This document shows positions 18,702 through 26,423 of a stretch of DNA of 64,000 nt, one piece after another. Numbering within the stretch: position 1 is the first letter of the stretch; every line of letters starts with the position of its first letter. Position numbers and translations under genes: made by a program. Below the pieces are notes generated by a model, which did not search any database, had not been told where the DNA came from, and was given only the letters and a program-made list of their open reading frames with translations. This stretch comes from Archangium primigenium (GTDB taxonomy: Bacteria; Myxococcota; Myxococcia; Myxococcales; Myxococcaceae). Location: the NCBI RefSeq assembly GCF_016904885.1, contig NZ_JADWYI010000001.1:7683224-7747223 (forward strand). The letters are read 5' to 3'.

Positions 18702-19298
18702 ATGCAACCCCAGACACGCACCCTGCGCTATCACGTGGCCGCCTCGCTCGATGGTTTCATCGCGCGGCCGGACGGTTCCACGGATTGTTTTCCCGGCGAT
18801 CTCCAGACGGAGAACGTCACCGATTACCTCTACACCCTGGCGGCCGAGTACGACACGGTGCTGATGGGCCGTGACACCTACGCGGTGGGGCAGAAGTTCG
18901 GGGTGACGGACCCCTACCCGATGCTGGAGACCTATGTTTTCTCGCGGACGCTGAAGACGAGCCCGGATCCCCGCGTGCACCTGGTGGCGGAGGACGCGGC
19001 GGGGGTCGTGCGGGAGCTCAAGGCGCGCACGGGCGGCGGCACCGATTGGAGCGGCGTCGTGCGCGGGGCCCAGGCCCGGAAGGCCAAGGACATCTACCTG
19101 TGTGGCGGTGGGCGGCTGGCCCATACGCTCTTCGCCGAGGGCCTCATCGACGAGGTGCAGGTCAAACTCAATCCCGTCCTGCTCGGCGCGGGCAAGCCGC
19201 TCGTGGAGGGACTGCCCCGGGACGTGACGCTCGAGTTGATGTCCACCAAGAGCTACCGCTCCGGGGTGGTGCTGCTGCGCTACGCCGTGCGGCGCTGA
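18702..19298 (+). CDS. dihydrofolate reductase family protein (RibD C-terminal type)
   Basis: A 198-residue reductase-fold protein of the RibD C-terminal/DHFR superfamily. Family features are the start RYHVAASLDGFIARPDGS, the MGRDTYAVG segment, and YLCGGGRLAHTLFAEGLIDEVQVKLNPVLLGAGKPL, which forms the NADPH and substrate-binding half. The ATG has a GAGGAG element six bases upstream. Members of this group are usually uncharacterised NADPH-dependent reductases, often thought to act in stress or antibiotic contexts; no pathway genes are adjacent. Confidence 0.9.
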   Translation: MQPQTRTLRYHVAASLDGFIARPDGSTDCFPGDLQTENVTDYLYTLAAEYDTVLMGRDTYAVGQKFGVTDPYPMLETYVFSRTLKTSPDPRVHLVAEDAAGVVRELKARTGGGTDWSGVVRGAQARKAKDIYLCGGGRLAHTLFAEGLIDEVQVKLNPVLLGAGKPLVEGLPRDVTLELMSTKSYRSGVVLLRYAVRR

Positions 19299-19363
19299 TT
19301 CCCGCGCCCGGGGCGGGGGGGCGCGGCTAACCTCGCGCCCTTTCCCTCGACGCGGAGAGCAAC

Positions 19364-19837
19364 ATGTCCAGATGGCTGCGCGGTCTCGTGGTGATGGCGG
19401 TGTGTGCCCTGGGCGCGACGCCCGGGTGGGCCGAGGCGCCTGGCAAGGCCGCGCCCATCCAGCCCAAGAACTTCCAGGAATTGCGCAAGCTCAAGCCGGG
19501 CCAGACGGTGCAGTTGCACGTGGCGCCCGCGGGGGTGCTCGCGGACTCGCCCGGGCGCATCTACGCCGAGCCGTGCGATCCCCGGGATGCCGCCATCCAG
19601 AAGCGCACGGGGCTGGTGGGCACGGTGGAGGTGGAGGACGTGCCCCAGGCGACGGCGGAGGCCATGAACGCCCGCAACACGGAGGAGTTCGCCCAGCGCA
19701 CCGCCCTCACCTGCTACCGCGTCGTCGCGCGGCTCAAGTCCCACCGCAAGGGCTGGACCCAGCTCGCCTTCGTCTCCGCGGAAGCGTCCGGCTCCCGGCC
19801 CTACGACGCGCGGCTCAATCCCTCTCGGGGCGACTGA
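19364..19837 (+). CDS. exported protein of unknown function
   Basis: A 157-residue protein with a signal peptide (residues 1-24, ending Gly-Trp-Ala-Glu) and no lipobox. The mature part contains the short repeats QELRKLKPGQTVQLHV and two cysteines (EPCDPRD, LTCYRVV) that may form a disulfide. I do not recognise the family. It follows the reductase gene by 65 bases and is convergent with the cysteine-protease-like gene, 24 bases away. It is probably periplasmic. Confidence 0.6.
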   Translation: MSRWLRGLVVMAVCALGATPGWAEAPGKAAPIQPKNFQELRKLKPGQTVQLHVAPAGVLADSPGRIYAEPCDPRDAAIQKRTGLVGTVEVEDVPQATAEAMNARNTEEFAQRTALTCYRVVARLKSHRKGWTQLAFVSAEASGSRPYDARLNPSRGD

Positions 19838-19861
19838 GCCGCGAGCGGCGCGGGGAGAGGA

Positions 19862-20761
19862 CTACCAGGGGGTCTCGGCGCTGTTCTTCCAGGCCTTGGA
19901 GCCGGTGCCGGGACCCTTGCCGAGCGCCTCGTCCTTGCCCTCGCCCACGGTGTTGAGCGTCTGCTCGTCCGCCTTGGCGTTCTCCACGAAGAGCATGCCG
20001 CCGCCGCCGTGCTGCGCGCGGGCGGTGTCCATGGCCGCGCCGAGCTTGTCGGGGTTGACGTAGTAGGTGGAGCCGTCGCTCGGGTCACGCACCTGGTAGT
20101 CGCCCTGGCTGTTCATGCCGTCCACGACGACCCAGTGCGCCGCGCCGGGCTCACCGCCAGCCCCGGGGCGGATGGCGTTGGAGTCCACCAGCGCGGCCGC
20201 CTTGCCGCCCATGGACAGCGTGCCCGCCAGCGCGTTCTTGTCCAGGGTGGCGTCGCCGCGGCGCACTTCCACGCCCACGTTCGCGAGCATCTTGGTCATC
20301 TGCTCGGGCGTGGTGCCGTCGGCGGAGCCGAACTTGGACTGCAGCGCGTCCATCTGCTCCTGCTGGCCCGCCGTGCCCGTGGGGTTCTTGGCGCTGCCGA
20401 GCATGGTGGCCACCGCGGCGCCACAGTCGATGTCGTTGTTCTGACGCGTGGGCACCACGTCGTTGGCCCAGCCGCCCTTCTCCAGCTGCTCCTGGGAGAA
20501 GACGTTGTCGGTGGGCACGGTGCTGCCGGTGGGCCCGGTCGCCGCGTACTTGTCCCACTGCTCGGAGCCCGCGCCAGCGGCGTCGGCCGTCTGGAACGAA
20601 TCGGAGGCCAGGGCCTGGACGGCGGCGGCCACCTGATCGATCACGGTCTGCTCCGCCGGGTTCACGGCGGTCACGTCGGTGGGGGACTGGACCGCGGGGG
20701 TCTCACTCGGCTGCGTCCAGGGGACGCTGGGACCCACCTTCGAAGACACGTTCATGCTCAT
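19862..20761 (-). CDS. papain-like (C39-type) cysteine protease homologue without signal peptide
   Basis: A 299-residue protein. The first 90 residues are polar and low in complexity. From about 100 a C39-like fold begins: Gln107 and Cys113 in RQNNDIDCGAAV form the oxyanion and nucleophile pair, His209 lies in AAHWVVVDG, and Asp226 in YQVRDPSDG completes the set. All catalytic positions are therefore present. There is no signal peptide, no ABC-transporter fusion and no adjacent double-glycine peptide, so it is not a standard bacteriocin maturation protease. A disordered N-terminus before a catalytic domain would fit an injected effector or an intracellular protease. It diverges from a kinase-TPR gene across 163 AT-rich bases. 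Confidence 0.72.
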   Translation of the reverse strand: MSMNVSSKVGPSVPWTQPSETPAVQSPTDVTAVNPAEQTVIDQVAAAVQALASDSFQTADAAGAGSEQWDKYAATGPTGSTVPTDNVFSQEQLEKGGWANDVVPTRQNNDIDCGAAVATMLGSAKNPTGTAGQQEQMDALQSKFGSADGTTPEQMTKMLANVGVEVRRGDATLDKNALAGTLSMGGKAAALVDSNAIRPGAGGEPGAAHWVVVDGMNSQGDYQVRDPSDGSTYYVNPDKLGAAMDTARAQHGGGGMLFVENAKADEQTLNTVGEGKDEALGKGPGTGSKAWKNSAETPW

Positions 20762-20840
20762 GGCTCGCTCCGTTTTACCGTTTTATCGCGCTGAATCGAT
20801 TCCGAGTTGCGTCGACATTTTCCCGGAATTTCCCCGACGA

Positions 20841-20846
20841 TATAAT
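20841..20846 (+). promoter_or_regulatory. possible minus 10 element TATAAT
   Basis: A consensus TATAAT lies 79 bases before the kinase-TPR start within an unusually AT-rich divergent spacer. No good minus 35 element is spaced correctly; TCGACA at 20812-20817 is 23 bases away, which is too far. Weak evidence. Confidence 0.3.
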
Positions 20847-20924
20847 TTTCCCCGGCTTGGCAAAATGGGGGTGGGGGTGAAATCCTAGGGTCTCTTCCCC
20901 AGGCGACAAGCGGGTTGAGCCGAC

Positions 20925-23729
20925 ATGACGACCAGAGACATGAGGTCCGGCAGCGGGGGCCGGGACTCGCGACCATCCGTCCTCGACACCGGCCGCTCCG
21001 AGCGAGGCACCTCCCGGGAGGAGCTGCCCGTCACCCAGGTCGGGCGATACCTGCTGCTCAAGAAACTCGGGGAAGGCGGGATGGGGGTGGTGTACTCGGC
21101 CTATGATCCGGATCTGGATCGCAAGGTCGCCCTCAAGCTGCTGCACTCGGACGGGCGGACGGATCCGGAGCTGGCGCGGGCGCGGCTGCAGCGCGAGGCC
21201 CAGGCCATGGCGCGCATCTCCCACCCCAACGTCATCCCCATCTTCGACGTGGGCGTGTGGGGCGCGCAGGTGTTCCTCGCCATGGAGCTGGTGGACGGGG
21301 GCACGCTGGGCTCGTGGATGAAGGAGGGCCAGCACCCCTGGCGTCTGGTGCTGGAGAAGTACCTGGACGCCGGGCGGGGCTTGCAGGCCGCGCACGCCGC
21401 GGGGCTGGTGCACCGCGACTTCAAGCCCGCCAACGTGCTGATGAGCCGCGAGGGCCGCGTCTACGTCACCGACTTCGGCCTGGCGCGTCAGGTGGGGGAG
21501 TCCGGCCGCGAGACGGACTTCCTGCCCGAGGAGGCCCAGGAGTTCATCACCGAGGATCGCCGGATGCTCGAGGCCCAGCTCACCCAGAGCGGGCTGGTGA
21601 TGGGCACCCCCAACTACATGTCGCCCGAGCAGTTCCAGGGCTCGGACCTGGACGCGCGCTCGGACCAGTTCAGCTTCTGCGTGGCGCTCTACTTCGCCCT
21701 CTACGGCAAGCGCGCCTTCGAGCCCTCGCGCATGCGGGCGTACTCGAACTCGAGCCGCCTCAAGGCGCAGAACGCCGCGCGGACCGACTCCCTGTCCGAG
21801 CCCACCTCGCCCATGCGCCGGCAGACCGCGCCGGTGACGCCCCGGGGGCAGCCCAAGGAGCTCGTCCAGGCCGAGGTCCAGGAGCGCATCATCCAGGAGC
21901 CGCCGCGCGACGTGAAGCTGCCCGGCTGGGTGCGCGACGCCCTCATGCGCGGCCTGGAGCTGACGCCGGGAGCGCGCTACCCGTCCATGGCGGCCCTGCT
22001 CGACGCGCTGAGCCAGGAGCAGCGGCGGCTCAAGCGCCGCAACTGGGTGGTGGGCGCGACCGCGGCGGCGGTGGGCCTGGGCGTGGTCGGAGGCATCGTG
22101 TACCAGGGCTCCCAGGTGTGCGCGGACGCGGGCGCCCCCATGACCACGACGTGGAGCCCGGACGCCCGGCAGCGCCTGGAGGCCTCCTTCCTCGCCACCG
22201 AGCTGCCCTTCGCCCAGGAGATGGCCACGCGGGTGAGCCAGACCCTGGACCATTACGCCGAGTCCTGGCGCGCCCAGAGCGTGGAGGCCTGCGTGGCCAC
22301 GCGCAAGCTCGGCTCCCAGCCCGAGGAGCTCTTCACCCGGCGCGCGGCCTGTCTGGAGCGGCGGCGGCAGGACCTCGGGGCGCTCGTGGGGCTCATGTCC
22401 CAGGCGGATCCCCGGCTCGTGGAGCGCTCGCTGGACGCCGCGCACGCGCTGCCCACCCTCCAGGAGTGCTCCGACGCCGAGGCGCTCGCCGACCAGCAGC
22501 GGCTGCCCTCCGACCCCGGCAAGCGCGAGGAGATCGCCCGCGCCCAGACAGAGCTGTCCGAGGTGAAGGCGCTGCTGGCCACCGGCCGGCTCAAGGTCGC
22601 CGCGGAGAAGGTCCAGCCCCTGGAGGAGCGCGTCCAGACCACCGGCTACCTGCCCCTGCTCGCGGAGCTGCACCTGCAACAGGGCGCCCTGAATGCCCAG
22701 ATGGGCAAGGCGCCCGAGGCCACGCGCCTGCTCACCCAGGCCCTCTTCGACGCCGAGGCCGGCCGGGCCGACCGCCTGCGGGCCTACACCCTCATCCGCC
22801 TGAGCTTCATGGAGGGCCGGCTCAAGCACTACGATCAGGCCGAGAGCTGGGCGGGCCTGGCCGAGGCCTCGCTGCGGCGCATGGGCGGTGACGCCGAGAT
22901 GCTGGGGGACCTGCAGGCCAACCGCGGCACCCTGGCCCAGGAGCAGAAGCGCTTCCCCGAGGCCCTGCGGCTGCTGGAGGAGGCCCGGAGCCTGCGCGAG
23001 CGCGCGCTCGCCTCGGACGATCCCAAGAACGCCCACTCCTCCTTCAACCTCGGGCGCCTGCTCGTGGACATGGGGGACGTGGACAAGGGCGTGGAGATGC
23101 TGGAGAAGGCGCTCGTGCAGACCCGCACGGCGCTGGGCCCCCAGCACCCGGACGTGGAGCGGCGCCACTCCTCCCTGTCCGCCTCCCTGCGCAAGCTGGG
23201 CCGCCCCGGCCCCGCCCTGGAGCACGCGCGCGCCGCGGCGGAGATCGCCCGGGTGCTGTTCGGCGAGGACTCGCCCCAGCTGGCCATCCGGTTGGACGAA
23301 ATTGGCATGTGCCTGTCCGACCTCAAGCGCCACGAGGAGGCCCTGAAGGTCTACGAGCAGGCGCTCGCGATGAAGCGCAAGGGCCTGCCGCCCGACGACT
23401 CGGACCTGTCGTACTCGCTCGACGGCGTGGGCCAGGAGCTGTTGAAGCTGGGCCGCCCCCAGGAGGCCATCGCCCCCTTGCGCGCCTCCGTGGCCTTCGA
23501 GGACCTGGATCCCGACTCCCTGGCGGAGTCCAACTTCTCCCTGGCGCGGGCGCTCTGGGAGACGGGCCAGCACACCGAGGCCCGCGCGGAGGCGGCCCGG
23601 GCCCGGGGACAGTTCGAGGAGGCGGGCCTGGAGCCCCGGGTGGGCGACGTGGATGCGTGGCTCAAGTCCCTGCCGCCCCTGCCCGAGATCCACACCGCGC
23701 GCCACGTGCGGCCCAAGCGGTCCCGGTAA
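20925..23729 (+). CDS. Ser/Thr protein kinase with C-terminal TPR domain
   Basis: A 934-residue membrane-anchored kinase. Residues 40-365 are the kinase with glycine loop LGEGGMGVVY, Lys71, the HRDFKPAN catalytic loop (Asp165) and DFG Asp183. The activation segment between DFG and GTPNYMSPE carries about 30 extra acidic residues. One membrane helix lies at 374-393, after which the exported or second-side portion contains cysteines and, from about 500 to the end, tetratricopeptide repeats (for example LLAELHLQQGALNAQMGKAPEATRLL). This architecture is common in myxobacteria; TPRs would bind partner proteins. It is followed after six bases by the convergent pseudo-GyrB gene. Confidence 0.93.
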   Translation: MTTRDMRSGSGGRDSRPSVLDTGRSERGTSREELPVTQVGRYLLLKKLGEGGMGVVYSAYDPDLDRKVALKLLHSDGRTDPELARARLQREAQAMARISHPNVIPIFDVGVWGAQVFLAMELVDGGTLGSWMKEGQHPWRLVLEKYLDAGRGLQAAHAAGLVHRDFKPANVLMSREGRVYVTDFGLARQVGESGRETDFLPEEAQEFITEDRRMLEAQLTQSGLVMGTPNYMSPEQFQGSDLDARSDQFSFCVALYFALYGKRAFEPSRMRAYSNSSRLKAQNAARTDSLSEPTSPMRRQTAPVTPRGQPKELVQAEVQERIIQEPPRDVKLPGWVRDALMRGLELTPGARYPSMAALLDALSQEQRRLKRRNWVVGATAAAVGLGVVGGIVYQGSQVCADAGAPMTTTWSPDARQRLEASFLATELPFAQEMATRVSQTLDHYAESWRAQSVEACVATRKLGSQPEELFTRRAACLERRRQDLGALVGLMSQADPRLVERSLDAAHALPTLQECSDAEALADQQRLPSDPGKREEIARAQTELSEVKALLATGRLKVAAEKVQPLEERVQTTGYLPLLAELHLQQGALNAQMGKAPEATRLLTQALFDAEAGRADRLRAYTLIRLSFMEGRLKHYDQAESWAGLAEASLRRMGGDAEMLGDLQANRGTLAQEQKRFPEALRLLEEARSLRERALASDDPKNAHSSFNLGRLLVDMGDVDKGVEMLEKALVQTRTALGPQHPDVERRHSSLSASLRKLGRPGPALEHARAAAEIARVLFGEDSPQLAIRLDEIGMCLSDLKRHEEALKVYEQALAMKRKGLPPDDSDLSYSLDGVGQELLKLGRPQEAIAPLRASVAFEDLDPDSLAESNFSLARALWETGQHTEARAEAARARGQFEEAGLEPRVGDVDAWLKSLPPLPEIHTARHVRPKRSR

Positions 23730-23735
23730 GGCGCC

Positions 23736-24875
23736 CTACCCCTTGGCGACGCAGCGCCCGACGTGACGGTCGAGCACCTGCGTCGCCACCAGGGACTCCT
23801 GCTCGAAGCGCTCGCTCAACCACGGCCCGACGAGCCGCGCCACGTCGTCCTCGCACTCCGGGTTGGCCAGCCGCTCCTTCACGGGCCCGAGCCACACGGG
23901 CTGGGGCACCGAGACGTCGAGCAGGAGCGTGAGGCCCTCGAAGAGCAGCACCTCGTCGAAGGAGCCGTAGTAGTCCCACTCGCGCCGGGCCACCCGGGCG
24001 TAGTGGCCCAGGGCCACGGCGAGGCCCTGGAGCAGGCCCTGCACATGGGCCCCTCCCAGGGCGCGGAACTGGTTCACCCACGTCACCACGCGCGAGCCCG
24101 GCGCCCGGCACCACTGGAGGCTCAGGCGCACCCGGACCGCCTCGCTCTGGCCCTCGAAGAACCAGGGCGCGTGCAGGGGGGCGGCGTCCTGGGACAGCCG
24201 CTCGCTGTACTCCACGAGGCCCCGCGCGAAGCAGTGCCGCTCCTCCAACTGGCGCACGTCATCGTTCAGCCAGAAGGACACGCCGGGATGCAGCGCGGCC
24301 AGCTCCGCCATCCGCCGCGACAGGCCCAGGACGGACAGGCGCGTGCTCTCGAAGACGGAGCGGTCCGGGACGAACCGGATGCGCGTGCCCTTCACCGCCG
24401 GACGATTGCCCACGGGCGGCGGCACCTCGCGCGAAGGGCCGGCCGGCTCACCCTCCACGAAGGACTGCCGCCACGCCTTGCCCTCGAGCACCACGGACAG
24501 CTCGCACTTGGAGGACAGCCCGCTGACGATCGCGAGCACATCCCCCAGGTCCCACGTCGACAACGCCACGGGGGCCCGATCCGGCTTCGGCGGGCGGGGG
24601 GCCTTGTCCTCCAGGGAGCACAGCCGCTCCAGGGCATCCCCCGGCGGCTCGGGCACGAGCCCCTTGGGCCACAGCAGGCCATCGAAGGTGAAGGTACAGG
24701 CGCCGCCCTCCTCCAGCCGCACCCGGACCTCCGTGCCCCGCCCCTCGCTCGCGGCGAGGGCGCCCAGTTGCAGCAGCAACAGGGGCAGGCGGTGGAGGCC
24801 GTAGCCGCCCACGTCACCCACGTACGCGCCGGGCCGCTGGCGCATCCGCTGGAGCCATTCTCGCGAGGCCGTCAT
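23736..24875 (-). CDS. stand-alone degenerate GyrB/ParE ATPase-transducer protein lacking ATP-site residues
   Basis: A 379-residue protein that follows the N-terminal half of GyrB from end to end but stops before TOPRIM. RPGAYVGDVGGYGLHRL (14-30) matches RPGMYIGDT..GLHHM; GKAWRQSFVEGEP, VKGTRIRFVPDRSVF and LHPGVSFWL match the following GyrB strands; LSLQWC and RALGGAHVQGL (272-281) match the transducer ALQWN and DGGTHLAG; and VWLGPVKERLANPE with Lys333 matches the QTK loop. Yet the GHKL motifs are lost: the helix with the Glu and Asn of EVVDNAIDE reads LLQLGALAASEG, DDGRGIP reads FDGLLWP, and GGLHGVG reads TWDLGDV. ATP binding is therefore unlikely. It could be a scaffold, a gyrase inhibitor or a DNA-binding relic. 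An 88-residue gene lies 30 bases upstream. Confidence 0.75.
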   Translation of the reverse strand: MTASREWLQRMRQRPGAYVGDVGGYGLHRLPLLLLQLGALAASEGRGTEVRVRLEEGGACTFTFDGLLWPKGLVPEPPGDALERLCSLEDKAPRPPKPDRAPVALSTWDLGDVLAIVSGLSSKCELSVVLEGKAWRQSFVEGEPAGPSREVPPPVGNRPAVKGTRIRFVPDRSVFESTRLSVLGLSRRMAELAALHPGVSFWLNDDVRQLEERHCFARGLVEYSERLSQDAAPLHAPWFFEGQSEAVRVRLSLQWCRAPGSRVVTWVNQFRALGGAHVQGLLQGLAVALGHYARVARREWDYYGSFDEVLLFEGLTLLLDVSVPQPVWLGPVKERLANPECEDDVARLVGPWLSERFEQESLVATQVLDRHVGRCVAKG

Positions 24876-24905
24876 GGGGCGAGTCTAACCCCGGCGCCCG
24901 CGCCC

Positions 24906-25172
24906 CTACTGGAGGTAGCGCAGGCGGACGTCGGATTGCTCCTCGGCGAGCCGCTCCAGGCGGGCGGCGAACTCCGAGCCCGCGCGGACCGCCGCTTCCT
25001 CGTCCGTGTGGGTCGACAGCGGCATGAACGTCCCAGCGGCCTGATCGCACAAGCCGATGCAGAACTCCCCGGTCTCCCGATTCTGGGCACGCACGAGGGA
25101 GACATCCCCCGACAGGCGCCCCAGGCGCGCGAGCAGTTCCTCGTCAGTGAGATGCAGGTACGTCGAGTTCAT
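24906..25172 (-). CDS. small acidic protein of unknown function upstream of pseudo-GyrB
   Basis: An 88-residue protein with a good GGGAGG ribosome-binding site. It begins MNSTYLHLTDEELLARLGRL, a short helical motif, then a beta-hairpin-like part (GEFCIGLCDQAAGTFMPLS) and a charged C-terminal helix. It has no signal peptide or membrane segment. I do not recognise the family. It is the first gene of an apparent two-gene unit with the pseudo-GyrB, 30 bases apart, so the two may act together. Confidence 0.62.
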   Translation of the reverse strand: MNSTYLHLTDEELLARLGRLSGDVSLVRAQNRETGEFCIGLCDQAAGTFMPLSTHTDEEAAVRAGSEFAARLERLAEEQSDVRLRYLQ

Positions 25173-25411
25173 TCACACCTCCCACGCGGTCACTCGCCGT
25201 GGAAAAGCCCGCTCCGGCGGTTCCGCTCGTCATTCATGCGCCGCGCCCGGTGTCTTCGCCCGATGGAATCCACGCCCACTCGTACAGGAAGCAACAGGAC
25301 GGGCACAACCCAGGCCCCTCCGCTTTCGCGGAAATAAATCCGCGCAACTGGCGGAGCCCGCTGTCCGACAATGGAAACAGAGACTCTTCTTCCCTCGAAA
25401 GGGCGCCCGCC

Positions 25412-25549
25412 ATGAAGTCGGCTTCCGACGTCATCCACCTGGACGAGTTCCGCAAGCGCCGCGCCACCCGGCCGGCATCCCCGACGCCCGCCCCCGGCCT
25501 GCCCCTGTGGTCGCCGGTGTGGGTGTGGGTCATGGTCTGGCCGACCTGA
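25412..25549 (+). CDS. possible small protein (45 residues)
   Basis: A short open frame with AAAGGG at suitable distance before the ATG. The peptide starts MKSASDVIHLDEFRKRRA, a charged helix of a kind often seen at the start of small proteobacterial proteins, followed by a Pro-rich stretch and a Trp/Val-rich hydrophobic end. The last 20 bases overlap the 3' end of the convergent FGE-like gene. The frame is open far upstream, so the start and even its reality are uncertain. Confidence 0.35.
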   Translation: MKSASDVIHLDEFRKRRATRPASPTPAPGLPLWSPVWVWVMVWPT

Positions 25550-26423
25550 GCGCCCGCGCCTCCTCCAGGCTCGCCGCGCAACGAAAGCCGAAGTGGTGGA
25601 AGACGGGCCGGTTGGCGGGCACATGCGGCCGCCGGTACACCGCCGTCGCGTACTCGGCCGGCCAGTACCACGAGCCCCCGCGCACCACCTTCTGGGTGTG
25701 GCCGGGACACGGTTGAGCCCCGCCACACGGGCCCTTGGGATCCACGCCCTGGCACGCCTCGCCGCACGCCTTCCACGAGGGGCTGTACCAGTCCGCCACC
25801 CACTCCCAGGCGTTGCCCGCCATGTCGTACAGGCCGTAGGCATTGGGCGGCCGGGAGCCCACGGGCTCGGGGCGCCCCACGTCCGCATGCGTCCGCGAGC
25901 GCTGCGTGTGGCCACAACTCCGGCCCCGCGCGTCCCGGATGATCGCGCGCGCGCACGTGGCGGGCGCATCCCCCCAGGGGTAGAGCCCTCCGTCCGGACC
26001 CCGCGCCGCCTTCTCCCACTCGGCCTCGGTGGGCAGGTGCTTGCCGTGGGCCTCGCAGAACGCCTTCGCGTCGTACCAGCTCACCCCGTTGATGGGCTGC
26101 CGGGGGTTATCGAAGTCCCGGTAGTTCGGCCCCGCCTTCGGACAGCGGCCCGCCTTCTCGCAGGCCTTGTAGGCGCCGTACGTCACCTCGTGCGTGTCCA
26201 TGTAGAAGGTGCCCACCCAGACCCGGGCCCGGGGTCGGGCGGGCGGGTGTCGGCCTCCGTCGACGCCCCGGGTGAACAGGCCCCCGGGCACACACGCGAG
26301 CCCGGCGACGGGCCCGTCCAGACACGGCTGGGGCGTGGGGGTGGACGTGGGCGGCGGCTCCGCCCGGGCGAGGCCCACGAGCCCGAGCCCCAGGAGCAGC
26401 GCGCCGCGCCACGCGGCCGTCAC
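25530..26423 (-). CDS. exported FGE-fold (SUMF1/EgtB/PvdO family) protein
   Basis: A 297-residue protein starting at GTG, which overlaps the upstream stop as GTGA. It has a signal peptide (about 1-22, ending Ala-Arg-Ala-Glu), a Pro/Thr linker and a complete FGE-sulfatase domain: MDTHEVTYGAY, INGVSWYDAKAFC, TEAEWEKAARG, GLYPWGD, DMAGNAWEWVADWY, VVRGGSWYW and HHFGFRCA. The active-site Cys pair of aerobic FGEs is missing (YATAVYRRPH in that place), so it is unlikely to make formylglycine and more likely binds a ligand or serves another reaction of the superfamily. It is the last gene of a four-gene unit with the hybrid kinase. The frame continues far upstream antisense-free but without family similarity. 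Confidence 0.85.
   Translation of the reverse strand: MTAAWRGALLLGLGLVGLARAEPPPTSTPTPQPCLDGPVAGLACVPGGLFTRGVDGGRHPPARPRARVWVGTFYMDTHEVTYGAYKACEKAGRCPKAGPNYRDFDNPRQPINGVSWYDAKAFCEAHGKHLPTEAEWEKAARGPDGGLYPWGDAPATCARAIIRDARGRSCGHTQRSRTHADVGRPEPVGSRPPNAYGLYDMAGNAWEWVADWYSPSWKACGEACQGVDPKGPCGGAQPCPGHTQKVVRGGSWYWPAEYATAVYRRPHVPANRPVFHHFGFRCAASLEEARALRSARP

Noticed and set aside
20775-23705. A 976-codon open frame antisense to the kinase-TPR gene
   Set aside because: Mirror frame of a clear kinase; composition and absence of motifs show it is not coding.
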